DNA of 64,000 nucleotides from Atribacter laminatus. Lineage in GTDB: Bacteria; Atribacterota; Atribacteria; Atribacterales; Atribacteraceae. The position numbers were made by a program, and so were the translations under genes. The notes below the pieces were generated by a model. That model was not told the origin of the DNA. It made no database searches and worked only from the letters and a program-made list of their open reading frames with translations. Below, piece by piece: positions 26,062-35,081 of this stretch (position 1 is the stretch's first letter; each line of letters opens with the position of its first letter). The stretch is from the NCBI RefSeq assembly GCF_015775515.1, contig NZ_CP065383.1:1922001-1986000 (forward strand), written 5' to 3'.

Positions 26062-26688
26062 CTACTTTCTACTATGTATACGATGAGATTTTCTTAATCG
26101 CTGACTGGCAAAAAATTCTAAAACCTCTTGCCAGGAATTGCTTTCTTCAATTGAGATGGTATCTTTATTTGCTTGATAATCAAATTTTTGAATGAAGGAT
26201 TTAAGATTTTCGTCTATATTTTTTAGACTTTTAAGAGTCTGTTCCCTAAGTTCCGATGAAATTGAAGGAGTAAGTTGTAATTCATTTTGGTGAATGATAC
26301 AAACGAAGGTATATTTTCCCCAGACATTTTTAAAATCCTTCCAATGCTTTTGAAGAATATTTTCAAGATGATGGATTTTATCTTTCCAAAGATTGCAGAG
26401 TGGACAATTTTTTAGGGTGGGATGGTTTTCATTTTTTAAATAGGTATTGAGCAAATCCTCATAGACAATACTCATACCCAAAATTGATGGTCGAGTATCG
26501 AAAACCCTTCGTAAATGATCCTGACAAAAACCTCCTTGATCGCGGAGTTTTTGACGGATCTCTGGATCGGTGACAAATTCATAGAATAATCCATCTAAAG
26601 ATTGTTCTTCAAAAGTTTTTTTATAACTGCAAATTGGACAACCATTTTCTGAGAAGAGTTCCAGTAAATCGTAATAAGTTTTATCCAC
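26062..26688 (-). CDS. DUF6062 family protein
   Basis: 208 aa from GTG 26688 behind AAGGAGATG. It carries two cysteine pairs, CPIC (residues 18-21) and CPLC (about 97-100), and a 'GGFCQDHLRR' motif, an arrangement that suggests structural zinc binding. These match the DUF6062 pattern by eye. No enzymatic motif is seen. It is transcribed alone between the exopolysaccharide genes and the GH114-like gene; function unknown. Confidence 0.75.
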   Translation of the reverse strand: MDKTYYDLLELFSENGCPICSYKKTFEEQSLDGLFYEFVTDPEIRQKLRDQGGFCQDHLRRVFDTRPSILGMSIVYEDLLNTYLKNENHPTLKNCPLCNLWKDKIHHLENILQKHWKDFKNVWGKYTFVCIIHQNELQLTPSISSELREQTLKSLKNIDENLKSFIQKFDYQANKDTISIEESNSWQEVLEFFASQRLRKSHRIHSRK

Positions 26689-26933
26689 GCTTCATCTCCT
26701 TGTAACAAATAAGCTCCATTTCGGGATGTTATCACAAATTTATTAAAGGAGAAAGAAATGAACCCAGCTGTGAACATAATTATTTGCAAATAGGAACCTG
26801 TTATTGTGAACCGGAGCAATTTAAGGTTGACTCAAGTGTCGATAAGAATGACAGTTTTATAATAAAAGGTGAGAAGGTTATCGTTAACATAGATGATTAT
26901 ACTTATTGGATTGATATTTCCAATCAATTCTAT

Positions 26934-27956
26934 TTATTGAAGTTCCTCGAAATATTCAAAAGAATCAATCAAATCTAAGTAAACTCCATCAAAACCAGCT
27001 TTGAGTATTTTATCAAGATAAGCATCTGGATTTCCAAAAATTATTTGCTGCCAATTTTTATCCCAGTAACGAATTTTATAATTTCCACTCCAATCTGGGT
27101 TTTCTTCTTCTAACCAAGGTGGAGGATTGATATCCCATTCTTTTTGCCAATAATAGCGATAATTTTCTGCTTCTCCAATTGAGAGATAGGATAGGACTAA
27201 ACGCTTACCACCATTCATTTTTTCTTTTAAATGGTCAATATCTTCATGGGTAAACATTTCATCCTTTGAAAAAAAGGCATCAATTATGAATAGGTCGTAA
27301 TTGGTGCGAGAAAGAGCTTCAATCATTTCTTCGGTATTAGAAAAGCTTGAAGGATTAATGAAATAGAGAAAATTCTTGGCATGAATTATTTTTTCAATAT
27401 TTTCGGAGTTTGCACGATAGGGCACCGAAGAGTTATCCGGAATAATATTGAGTTCTCGGCTTTCAGCAGGGAAACTAATAAATTGCTGTAAATTGTTACT
27501 TTCAAGGGAGTTCTTGATGTTGAAAGGCTCTGAGCAATAATCGGTAACTAAGACTGCTTTACCCAAAACTCGAATTTTATTCAAGAAACCAAGCCAATTT
27601 GAAGTTATGATTTCCGGTGTATGTTCATCATCGCCAAGAAAACCAAAATATAATTCTTCTTGGCCAACCCCATCTATTGCTGAGAGGTATTTGGAGATCA
27701 GCACACCTTCCGGTTCGCCATTACTAGTAAGAAGGCTAAGTCCATTCTGAGGAACAATTATAAAATAGGGATGAAATAGATGAGAATATCGGGAAATTAC
27801 CTGGATAAAATGTCGCATCTCATCTCGATAAAAAAAAGAATCACTATCAGAAAGGTTTTGGTTTATCAAATCTTGGCAATAGGTTACTCCCGATAGTACG
27901 ATAATAAAAAGGAGAATAGTATAAGCAATCTGATTTAAAAAGAATATTTTTCGCAT
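26934..27956 (-). CDS. secreted GH114 / TM1410-like glycoside hydrolase
   Basis: 340 aa with a signal peptide (cleavage near VTYCQ). The C-terminal half matches the TM1410/GH114 family: 'LVLSYLSIGEAENYRYYW', 'ENPDWSGNYKIRYWDKNW' and 'AGFDGVYLDLIDSFEYF', with the acidic residues expected in a TIM barrel. The N-terminal part is a second alpha/beta domain also seen in long TM1410 homologues. GH114 members include endo-alpha-1,4-polygalactosaminidase, an exopolysaccharide-degrading enzyme. Its place 3 kb from the polysaccharide synthase suggests processing of that or a related polymer. The ribosome site is weak. Confidence 0.85.
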   Translation of the reverse strand: MRKIFFLNQIAYTILLFIIVLSGVTYCQDLINQNLSDSDSFFYRDEMRHFIQVISRYSHLFHPYFIIVPQNGLSLLTSNGEPEGVLISKYLSAIDGVGQEELYFGFLGDDEHTPEIITSNWLGFLNKIRVLGKAVLVTDYCSEPFNIKNSLESNNLQQFISFPAESRELNIIPDNSSVPYRANSENIEKIIHAKNFLYFINPSSFSNTEEMIEALSRTNYDLFIIDAFFSKDEMFTHEDIDHLKEKMNGGKRLVLSYLSIGEAENYRYYWQKEWDINPPPWLEEENPDWSGNYKIRYWDKNWQQIIFGNPDAYLDKILKAGFDGVYLDLIDSFEYFEELQ

Positions 27957-28001
27957 TGCTTATTTTCATTGATAATTATTTAAACGAATTTTAAGAATTT
28001 T

Positions 28002-28433
28002 CTAAATCACCTCGATTTTAATATTGACCGGTCCACCGATATTTGATCCATCAAAAATAATATATGTATAGGTTCCAGATTGGGTGAGAATAAGTTCAGA
28101 GATATTGACACCATTTAATGAACTACCCAAGTCTGGCGTATAGATACTCGTCATCCCATCTGGATATTCAAGGGAACCGTAAGGTTCCATCATTGAGCTT
28201 GAACCGGTTAAGGTGATTCGAATTCTTTGCCCGTTATTGGCAAGAAATGTTACTTCTGCAAAACCACCACCTGCTCCTATCGTTCTATTCGTATTGACTA
28301 TAGTTGATGGGAGTTGTTGACCAGCTGGTAGGGGGGGTGGATTGAGTGAAAGGGTATTGATATTGCAACCAACGGCTATTGACAGAACGAAAAACAAGGT
28401 AAAAAAAGACAACCACAGAATGAATTTTCTCAT
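28002..28433 (-). CDS. small lipoprotein with beta-sandwich-like domain
   Basis: 143 aa. The signal peptide ends in the lipobox SIAVGC (Cys 23). The remainder is Gly/Ser/Thr-rich with alternating beta-strand patterns ('QRIRITLTGSSSMMEPYGSL' and 'SELILTQSGTYTYIIFDG'), resembling bacterial pre-peptidase C-terminal (PPC) or Ig-like sandwich domains. It has an AAGGAGGG site. It lies 45 nt upstream of the GH114-like gene on the same strand and may be cotranscribed. Function unknown. Confidence 0.72.
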   Translation of the reverse strand: MRKFILWLSFFTLFFVLSIAVGCNINTLSLNPPPLPAGQQLPSTIVNTNRTIGAGGGFAEVTFLANNGQRIRITLTGSSSMMEPYGSLEYPDGMTSIYTPDLGSSLNGVNISELILTQSGTYTYIIFDGSNIGGPVNIKIEVI

Positions 28434-28625
28434 CTTTTTCCCTCCTTAACTAAAATATATAGATTTATTATATTACTTCATATTTTTTTAGTATATCTAA
28501 AAATGGGAGAGGAAGTTGAAAATTTACCGGGATAATACAGTAATAAAAAAATTACTTCCTCATCATGGCTTTCACCCCATTTTTCTTTTTTTCTCTCTCC
28601 TGGTGAAAGAGGAACTCTTTATTCC

Positions 28626-28672
28626 GTCATCCTGAGGAATCGTTTTTAATCCGTGAGGATCTCATCTTTAAC
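28626..28672 (+). repeat. dispersed repeat R3 copy
   Basis: GTCATCCTGAGGAATCG, a short spacer, then CCGTGAGGATCTCATCTTTA. The two halves contain related TGAGGA/TCCTCA motifs. Other copies are at 38703-38751 (closest), 38653-38692 and 51576-51622. Confidence 0.65.
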
Positions 28673-28769
28673 AAATTGTGGATTTGAAGAATTGGAAAAG
28701 ATGAGACTCTCTCTCGCCTTAGTTGGTAAAATTCTACCGACCTCCTTTGAATAACAAATTGGCTAAATG

Positions 28770-28820
28770 AGATTGCCACGTTGTCCAACCGAAGAACGGT
28801 TGAACTCCTCGCAATGACGG
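28770..28820 (+). repeat. dispersed repeat R4 copy with altered centre
   Basis: Ends GAGATTGCCACG and CTCGCAATGACGG flank a different centre containing CCAACCGAAGAACGGTTG. The simple form of the element is at 49062-49097. Elements with these ends recur in many bacterial genomes. Confidence 0.6.
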
Positions 28821-29082
28821 ATTTAGATATAGATTTTCTTCCTCATCTAGTCTTATAAAATACTACCAGGTTTAATCCGGAAAAAGGTTATAATTACTTT
28901 ATGTTATTATTAACTGATAACCGGAAAGTTGACCAAAATTAAATGATTTTTTTCATCGAAAAGTGCAATGTTTTTATTAAGTTATTCTTTGCTAAATTGA
29001 ATCGAAAAGCTATCATATATAAAATAGTTAATAAGAATATTTAATTATGTTTGAAAAAAACGAGATAAAGGAATATTATTAA

Positions 29083-30486
29083 ATGAAAATTGCTTTATTG
29101 AGTATGAAAGAAAAACTTATTTTTCGAGAGACAATGAGAATATTCCACTATTCTATAATGTTGATACTGATTGTTTTATCCCTTTCTTTATCTGCTTATT
29201 CTGCTGAAAAACCTGTGGTTTTTTGGATTCCACTTAAGGATATTCCTGACTTTGGAGCCGTTGAATGGGGGTTGGCCAGCTTTGCTAAGAGATCTCTTTC
29301 CGAGGCTGAAAAACAGGGTGCTGAAATCGTCGTTTTCGAAATTGATACTTTCGGGGGACGGGTTGATGCTATGCTCTTTATGAAAGACCTGATCATGCAA
29401 GCTCCAATGAAAACCGTGGCTTTTATTAACTCAAAAGCCTGGTCGGCGGGTGTCTTTTTGGCACTGGCTAGTGAAGTGATTATTATGGTACCGGATGGAA
29501 GCATGGGAGCCGCTGAACCGAGAACCGGCCAGGAGACGGCAGAAACCCCGCCTGATCCCAAAACTGTTTCAGCAATTCGGGGGCAAATTGAAGCTTTAGC
29601 AGAAGCTCGTAATCGCGACCCTCAGCTATTCGCTGCAATGGTGGATCGAAACGTAGAAATAGCTGGTTTAAAAGAGAAGGGGGAATTGTTAACCCTGACG
29701 GCAACAACTGCCTTAGAAAGAGGAGCTGCCGATCATCTAGCTCAAAACCAGCAAGAAGTGTTTAAGGCATTGGGATTAGAAGATCCGGTTGTTGTTACAC
29801 CATCTCCTTCCTGGTCGGAAACTTTAGCTCGGATTTTAACCCATCCCACGATTATTCCAATTTTACTCCTTATTGCTTTTGGAGGAATTTTTCTTGAAAT
29901 AATGACACCTGGGTTTGGATTCCCGGGTATAGCCGGTATTATTGCTTTGCTTCTCTTTTTTGGAGGGAGATATTTTGCCGGTCTCGCCGGATGGGAGCCT
30001 TTAATGCTTTTTGTGGTTGGGATACTCTTATTAGCCTTGGAATTATTAGTCATTCCGGGCTTTGGTATAACGGGCATTACTGGTATTGGTGCTTTAGTGA
30101 TTTCTCTCTATATGGTTTTAAGGACTACCAGCATTCTATTCTGGGAAATTGCTTTTAGCCAATTACTATTTTATATCGCTATAATGGGAGGAATCTTTTT
30201 AATCCTCCTTTTCTTTTTACCCAATAATCCCATTTGGAAAAAACTGGGGTTACATAAAAAAGAGAAAGAAAAGGAAATTCCCGAAGAAAAAATTTTAAAT
30301 TACCAGAGCCTGATTGGGAAGAAGGGAGTCACTAAGTCTGTACTCCGGCCTTCGGGTATAGTGGAAATTGATGGCAAGCGATATGACGTGGTTACTCGTG
30401 GTGAATTTATCGAACTGGGCAAAGTGGTAACTGTTGACGAAGTGCAAGGGAACCGGATCATAGTCCAAATTAAGAGAGAGGTGTAA
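29083..30486 (+). CDS. nfeD: NfeD-family membrane serine protease (ClpP-class)
   Basis: 467 aa long-form NfeD. An N-terminal signal segment ends near AYSAEKP. The ClpP/SppA-like domain has '[13 protein letters not shown]' and the nucleophile Ser 121 in '[15 protein letters not shown]'. Four or more helices lie at about 250-395, and a C-terminal OB-fold NfeD domain at about 400-467 ('[20 protein letters not shown]'). It works with stomatin/flotillin proteins in membrane-protein quality control. Starts at ATG 29104 or 29134 are possible since no strong ribosome site precedes 29083. It lies 4 nt upstream of floA. Confidence 0.93.
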   Translation: MKIALLSMKEKLIFRETMRIFHYSIMLILIVLSLSLSAYSAEKPVVFWIPLKDIPDFGAVEWGLASFAKRSLSEAEKQGAEIVVFEIDTFGGRVDAMLFMKDLIMQAPMKTVAFINSKAWSAGVFLALASEVIIMVPDGSMGAAEPRTGQETAETPPDPKTVSAIRGQIEALAEARNRDPQLFAAMVDRNVEIAGLKEKGELLTLTATTALERGAADHLAQNQQEVFKALGLEDPVVVTPSPSWSETLARILTHPTIIPILLLIAFGGIFLEIMTPGFGFPGIAGIIALLLFFGGRYFAGLAGWEPLMLFVVGILLLALELLVIPGFGITGITGIGALVISLYMVLRTTSILFWEIAFSQLLFYIAIMGGIFLILLFFLPNNPIWKKLGLHKKEKEKEIPEEKILNYQSLIGKKGVTKSVLRPSGIVEIDGKRYDVVTRGEFIELGKVVTVDEVQGNRIIVQIKREV

Positions 30487-30490
30487 ATAT

Positions 30491-31468
30491 ATGGATATTA
30501 CCGGATACTTGGTACCGGCAATCATTATATTGATTCTGGTTATTGTATTTTTTTCACTGGTTCCATTGGGACTTTGGATATCAGCCTTAGCGGCTGGGGT
30601 GAAAATTAGCATTCTTAACTTAATCGGTATGAGACTGAGGCGTGTTCCTCCCGCGAGCATTATACTACCATTTATTAAAGCAACCAAAGCTGATATAAAG
30701 CTTGATGCCGAGTTGTTGGAAGCTCATTATTTAGCTGGAGGGAATGTTGACAGAGTAGTTATTTCAATGATTGCAGCCGAGAGAGCAGGCATACCGCTTT
30801 CATTTCAAAGAACCTGTGCCATTGACCTAGCTGGAAGGAATGTTTTAGAGGCGGTTCAGTTGAGTGTTCTCCCTAAAGTTATTGAAACACCGGAAGTTGC
30901 AGCAGTTGCCAAAGATGGAATAGAGCTTATTGTAAAGGCTCGAGTTACTGTCCGTACTAATATTGATCGTTTGATTGGTGGAGCAACCGAAGAGACTATA
31001 ATCGCTCGGGTTGGAGAGGGCATTGTAACCACCATTGGATCATCGCTTACTCACAAAGCAGTGTTAGAAAATCCAGATTCTATTTCTAAAACCGTTTTAG
31101 AAAAAGGTTTGGATGCTGGTACAGCTTTTGAAATTCTCTCTATAGATATTGCTGATATTGATGTTGGAGAAAACATTGGAGCCCGTTTACAAACTGACCA
31201 AGCTGAAGCCGATAAGAGAGTTGCTCAAGCCAAAGCCGAGGAAAGGAGAGCCATGGCTATTGCCAAAGAACAGGAGATGTTAGCTTATACCCAGGAAATG
31301 AGGGCAAAAGTTGTTGAAGCTGAAGCCGAGGTTCCCAAAGCGTTGTCACATAGTCTGCGAGAGGGAAAGTTTGGATTTATGGATTATTATTCCCTTCAAA
31401 ACTTACAGGCAGATACCAAAATGAGGGAAAAACTGGGTAAAAAGGAGGATAAGGGAAAACGTGAGTGA
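30491..31468 (+). CDS. floA: flotillin-like protein FloA
   Basis: 325 aa, the family's usual length. An N-terminal hairpin helix ('[19 protein letters not shown]') anchors it to the membrane. Conserved blocks include '[13 protein letters not shown]', '[15 protein letters not shown]' and '[13 protein letters not shown]'. A PHB-like core follows, then the Ala/Glu-rich '[20 protein letters not shown]' coiled coil. It organises functional membrane microdomains. The order nfeD-floA matches yqeZ-yqfA of Bacillus. Confidence 0.96.
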   Translation: MDITGYLVPAIIILILVIVFFSLVPLGLWISALAAGVKISILNLIGMRLRRVPPASIILPFIKATKADIKLDAELLEAHYLAGGNVDRVVISMIAAERAGIPLSFQRTCAIDLAGRNVLEAVQLSVLPKVIETPEVAAVAKDGIELIVKARVTVRTNIDRLIGGATEETIIARVGEGIVTTIGSSLTHKAVLENPDSISKTVLEKGLDAGTAFEILSIDIADIDVGENIGARLQTDQAEADKRVAQAKAEERRAMAIAKEQEMLAYTQEMRAKVVEAEAEVPKALSHSLREGKFGFMDYYSLQNLQADTKMREKLGKKEDKGKRE

Positions 31469-31661
31469 TTGGAATTATAAGAATGAAAACCCCTTCGCCG
31501 ATGATTTGGGAAACGATTCATTTGAACAAGTCATTGAGGAAAATTTTGATTCCTTTTACCTTTTTCATGAGGTTTTTTCGAAACCAGCTTGCTATCGAAT
31601 GAATCCACTGCTGGCTTTATATCCTTGGAAACCCCAGACATTGAGAATGTTTTATAAGTAG
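31461..31661 (+). CDS. small acidic protein downstream of floA
   Basis: 66 aa from GTG 31461, overlapping the floA stop by 8 nt and preceded by AAGGAGG (13 nt away). The sequence is acidic at the N-terminus ('[20 protein letters not shown]') and aromatic later. No family is recognised, and it does not resemble a known third gene of nfeD-floA operons. The overlap and ribosome site favour a real gene. Confidence 0.5.
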   Translation: MSDWNYKNENPFADDLGNDSFEQVIEENFDSFYLFHEVFSKPACYRMNPLLALYPWKPQTLRMFYK

Positions 31662-31710
31662 TCAAATGGAATCTTTAGAGTGATTTGGAATTAAAATAAG
31701 GATATGTTTT

Positions 31711-31752
31711 AAAAAGATCCTCATATCAATTTAAATCAATGAGGATCTTTTT
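31711..31752. terminator. bidirectional rho-independent terminator
   Basis: A perfect 14-bp stem (31711-31724 with 31739-31752, core AAGATCCTCAT), a 14-nt AT loop, and A/T runs on both sides that give a U-tract on either strand. It separates the convergent floA operon and polyol transporter operon. Confidence 0.9.
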
Positions 31753-31758
31753 AATTGT

Positions 31759-32574
31759 TTAATTAACCTTAAAGAAGTAAGGAAGGAATTTCACAAAGAA
31801 ATAGGACAAAATCAAAGGTGGGATGGAAAGAAGGATAACCGATGCGCAAATTTGTCCCCAAGGAACTTCCATTCCAACCACCGCAAAAGCAGCTGAAGCA
31901 ACCGGCATAGTCACTGCACGTTGAGAAGTAATGACAAAGGCTAGGAAGAATTCATTCCACAAAAGAATAAAGATAAAGATACACATACCCAAGATGCTGG
32001 GAATTGCTAAAGGTAAAGCTATGCGAGAAAAGACTTGAAATTGGGTACATCCTTCTAAGTGAGCAGCTTCCTCGCATTCAACGGGCACCTGCTTGAAACA
32101 TTCAATTGTTAACCAGATCATGGTGCTAATTGCAATGGTCAGATATGTAAATATGACTGCTGGCATGCTGTCCAGAAGCCTTAACCGCATCCAAATCAAG
32201 AAAAAAGGGAGGGCAACCGCGACCGGAGGCATGAATCTTAAAGACAGGATAAAAAAGCGAAGATCGGCACTTCTTTTAAACTTTATCCGAGCAAAAATGT
32301 ATCCAACGGGAACCCCAAAAATAAAACCCAAGAGAAGCGATATGGGAACTATGATAAGACTGTTACGGAGACCGTGCATAAGAGTTGGCATTTGAAGAAC
32401 TCTTTTATAGTTATCCATTACTGGAGTAAAGATTAACTTAGGAGGATAACTAATGATATCAACCCTTGACTTAAACGAAGACAAAAACATCCAGAGAATC
32501 GGGGCTAAAGCAATGATTAGAACGATAATTATGATAATTTTATAGAAAATATTCTTTCCATTTAATCGTGCCAT
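31759..32574 (-). CDS. CUT1 polyol/sugar ABC transporter permease (MalG type)
   Basis: 271 aa from ATG 32574 (MARLNGKN). The longer frame would run through the preceding permease gene and is rejected. Six helices. The EAA loop 'EEAAHLEGCTQFQVFSRI' contacts the ATPase. The first periplasmic part ('SFKSRVDIISYPPKLIFTP') is typical of the sorbitol/mannitol MtlG group. The start overlaps the upstream permease end by 13 nt. No ATPase gene is present in this operon. Confidence 0.92.
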   Translation of the reverse strand: MARLNGKNIFYKIIIIIVLIIALAPILWMFLSSFKSRVDIISYPPKLIFTPVMDNYKRVLQMPTLMHGLRNSLIIVPISLLLGFIFGVPVGYIFARIKFKRSADLRFFILSLRFMPPVAVALPFFLIWMRLRLLDSMPAVIFTYLTIAISTMIWLTIECFKQVPVECEEAAHLEGCTQFQVFSRIALPLAIPSILGMCIFIFILLWNEFFLAFVITSQRAVTMPVASAAFAVVGMEVPWGQICASVILLSIPPLILSYFFVKFLPYFFKVN

Positions 32575-33437
32575 CTGACTAGCCCCCTCCATACGATAGT
32601 AATCAAAACAATGGTGATCACCAGCATAACAATTGACATTGAAGAGGCGTAAGAGACCCGACCTGCTGAACCAATTCCCTGCCAATAAGCATACATATCC
32701 AAAGTTTCGGTAGCAATACCAGGACCACCTGCAGTTAGCACAAATATGAAATCAAACGAACGGAGGGATTCCATCATTTTAATAAAAAAGATTGAGAGAA
32801 AGGGCGGAATAATCACCGGGAAGATAATGAAGCGATAGAGTTGCCACCTTTTGGCTCCATCGAGTGAGCCAGCTTCGACAATTTCCTTGGGAATATCTTG
32901 TAAAAGAATAATGGTTAAAGCCGCAATCAAAAAGGACCACTGCCAGATGTCGATAGCCGCTACTGAGTAAAGAGCATAGGTGGGATTTTCTAAGAAGCCA
33001 ATAGGTCCGATTCTAAAAAAGCTTAAGAAGTAATTAATGATTCCAATTGATGACGAATACATTAATCGCCACATATAAGCTGCCCCCACACGGGGAAGCA
33101 GGGCAGGAATAATAAAGATAAAGAGACAGATGGTTCTAAAACCACCTTTTGCATTATCGTTTATTAGAGGAGCTAACAATCCGGCACCAAAAAAAACCGA
33201 AAATCCAACAGTAATAACCGACCAAAACAAAGAAATACGGAGAGAATTGAGAAAACGCCCATCAGTGAAGAGTTGTATATAATTTTTCAATCCGACGAAT
33301 CGAATTGGGCGGGAATTTCTTAGGTCCCAATTTTGCAGTGAATAATAAAAAGCGTTGAGCAGTGGATAGAAGGCTAAAAAAAACAGAATAATAAAAGTTG
33401 GAATCATAAACACTAAAAAAAATTGTTTTTTGGTCAC
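32562..33437 (-). CDS. CUT1 polyol/sugar ABC transporter permease (MalF type)
   Basis: 291 aa. Six helices, and the EAA loop 'IVEAGSLDGAKRWQLYRFI' lies in the second half. 'YYSLQNWDLRNSRPIRFVGL' follows helix 1 as in MtlF/SmoF-type permeases. It is separated from the binding-protein gene by 115 bp that hold a terminator-like hairpin, so expression is expected to be lower than that of the binding protein. Confidence 0.92.
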   Translation of the reverse strand: MTKKQFFLVFMIPTFIILFFLAFYPLLNAFYYSLQNWDLRNSRPIRFVGLKNYIQLFTDGRFLNSLRISLFWSVITVGFSVFFGAGLLAPLINDNAKGGFRTICLFIFIIPALLPRVGAAYMWRLMYSSSIGIINYFLSFFRIGPIGFLENPTYALYSVAAIDIWQWSFLIAALTIILLQDIPKEIVEAGSLDGAKRWQLYRFIIFPVIIPPFLSIFFIKMMESLRSFDFIFVLTAGGPGIATETLDMYAYWQGIGSAGRVSYASSMSIVMLVITIVLITIVWRGLVRWHD

Positions 33438-33516
33438 TATTGAGCCCCCTTCTTGTCATGCGGTTTAAATAAATAGGGAATAATCTTATTATTGATTTTT
33501 TAAAAAGTGAGAAAGG

Positions 33517-33552
33517 GGGTTTCAGAGAACCCCCTTTCTCACGGAAAAACAA
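33517..33552 (-). terminator. intra-operon hairpin with U-tract after the binding-protein gene
   Basis: A perfect 15-bp stem (33517-33531 with 33538-33552, core GAGAAAGGGGG) with a 6-nt loop, followed on the minus strand by TTTTT. It starts directly after the binding-protein stop codon. It would act as a partial terminator that keeps permease transcription low. Confidence 0.85.
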
Positions 33553-34833
33553 CTATTTTCCTAAGACTTCTTTTGCATAAGAAACTGCATCATCCAAAGC
33601 AGCCTGAATATCATATGATTGACCGGCATAAGCTTTAGTGAAGAGTTCTTCGAGCTTGACACCCAGATAATCACCAATTTCTGGCCATTCCGGTATTTGT
33701 AGTATGCACATTTGTTGAATTTTCATCATCTCAACCTGGGCTTCAACAAATTCTGCCGGATAGGCAGCGGCAAATTCGGGGCTGGCAAAAGTTGATTTAC
33801 GTGCGTTGGTGAGACCAGAACCTGCTACAACCTTCCGAATTTCATTTTCTTTACTGGTAAACCAACCTATGAACTTTCCGGCAGCAACTTTTAGTTCTTC
33901 AGTTGGACAACCTGCAACAGAAATTCCCAAACCATGAACCGCAGTATTGGAGATGGCACCCATGGGACCGGCGACTGGTTTTGAGTAGCCTACTTTGTCG
34001 TACACAACCGATCCTTTGGGATCCATAGTGTAATCCATTTTTAGGTTGGCATATTCAACAATTGCAACCTTTCCGGCATTGAAGTTATCCATTGCATCCG
34101 ACCAGGAAAGGGTAGGACTAGGGCTGTGTTTAATGAGTTCAATATAATACTCAACTGCTTTTACGGCTTCTGGCGAATTAAAAACTGGGACTCCATTTTC
34201 ATCAAGATACTGACCGCCAAACATCTTGAGATAGGGGCTAAATCTCCAGACGTTCATTCCCGACCCACGAAGTCCACGGACGGCGGTTCCGTATAGCTCA
34301 GGAGGATTATGGAAGTGTTTGACAACTTCTAAGTACTCATCGAGGGTTTGTGGGACGGCAATCCCATCTCTTTCAAAGAGATCTTTCCGATAAAACATAA
34401 CATTTCCTTCAAATGTCATTGGAGCACCGTAGGTTATATCATTGAAAGTTAGAACAGCTACTAGTGGTTCGGAAAAATCAGCGAAATCATTTTCTTCGGG
34501 GTAATAATCTTTAATGGGGACTAACCAGTTGTTGACTGCAAACTCGGCGACATTGGCTTCATCCATGTAATACACCTGATATTGACCAGCTTTGGTTGAG
34601 GCATCAAGACGGGATTTTGATCTTCGTTCTAATTCAGCAAAATAATGAAACACAACATCGATATTTTCTTTTTCTTCAAATTCTGGGAGGTATTGCTCAA
34701 GAAGTTCCCATTCTCGCCGGGGTTGGGTGAGAACGTTGATGGTAATTTTATTCTGTGCAGAAGCTAAACCGGGGATAAACAATAAACTCATAGTTATTGT
34801 GATTAATAAGAGTACAAATAGTGATTTTTTCAT
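33553..34833 (-). CDS. polyol-type extracellular binding protein, family 1
   Basis: 426 aa. The signal peptide ends near GLASAQN. The mature domain resembles sorbitol/mannitol binders (SmoE/MtlE type): 'QVYYMDEANVAEFAVNNWLV', 'DITYGAPMTFEGNVMFYRKD' and 'GSGMNVWRFSPYLKMFGGQY'. An AAGGAGG site precedes ATG. Together with the mannitol-1-phosphate dehydrogenase-like and FGGY kinase genes upstream, a hexitol or pentitol substrate is likely (inference). Confidence 0.9.
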   Translation of the reverse strand: MKKSLFVLLLITITMSLLFIPGLASAQNKITINVLTQPRREWELLEQYLPEFEEKENIDVVFHYFAELERRSKSRLDASTKAGQYQVYYMDEANVAEFAVNNWLVPIKDYYPEENDFADFSEPLVAVLTFNDITYGAPMTFEGNVMFYRKDLFERDGIAVPQTLDEYLEVVKHFHNPPELYGTAVRGLRGSGMNVWRFSPYLKMFGGQYLDENGVPVFNSPEAVKAVEYYIELIKHSPSPTLSWSDAMDNFNAGKVAIVEYANLKMDYTMDPKGSVVYDKVGYSKPVAGPMGAISNTAVHGLGISVAGCPTEELKVAAGKFIGWFTSKENEIRKVVAGSGLTNARKSTFASPEFAAAYPAEFVEAQVEMMKIQQMCILQIPEWPEIGDYLGVKLEELFTKAYAGQSYDIQAALDDAVSYAKEVLGK

Positions 34834-34872
34834 TCTTTCAGCCTCCTTAATTATTTATAAATGATAAAAATG

Positions 34873-34893
34873 CTACTTTGAGAAATTTGTCAC
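34873..34893 (-). other. possible 6-codon leader ORF before the polyol binding-protein gene
   Basis: In the 5' region of the binding-protein gene, AGGAGGTGATA is followed by GTG and five codons, then TAG (peptide MTNFSK). The Shine-Dalgarno is as good as that of the main gene. It may be a leader peptide or a chance match. Confidence 0.25.
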
Positions 34894-35081
34894 TATCACC
34901 TCCTAAAACAGAATTTAAATCATTATAACTAATATACACGACCAATAATGAAAAAACATCGAAATCTCAAAATATATCAATTATTCACTCAATGGTTTTA
35001 AATAGTATTTTTATTTTTTTAATTAAATTAAATAATTTATTATTAAAGAATCAAAAATATAAAAAAAATCAAATAAAAATA

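Larger units (their letters stand above)
28434..29082. other. repeat-bearing intergenic region
   Basis: About 650 bp between divergent genes. It holds an R3 repeat (28626-28672), an R4 repeat (28770-28820) and otherwise AT-rich DNA. No coding frame is supported. Confidence 0.6.
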
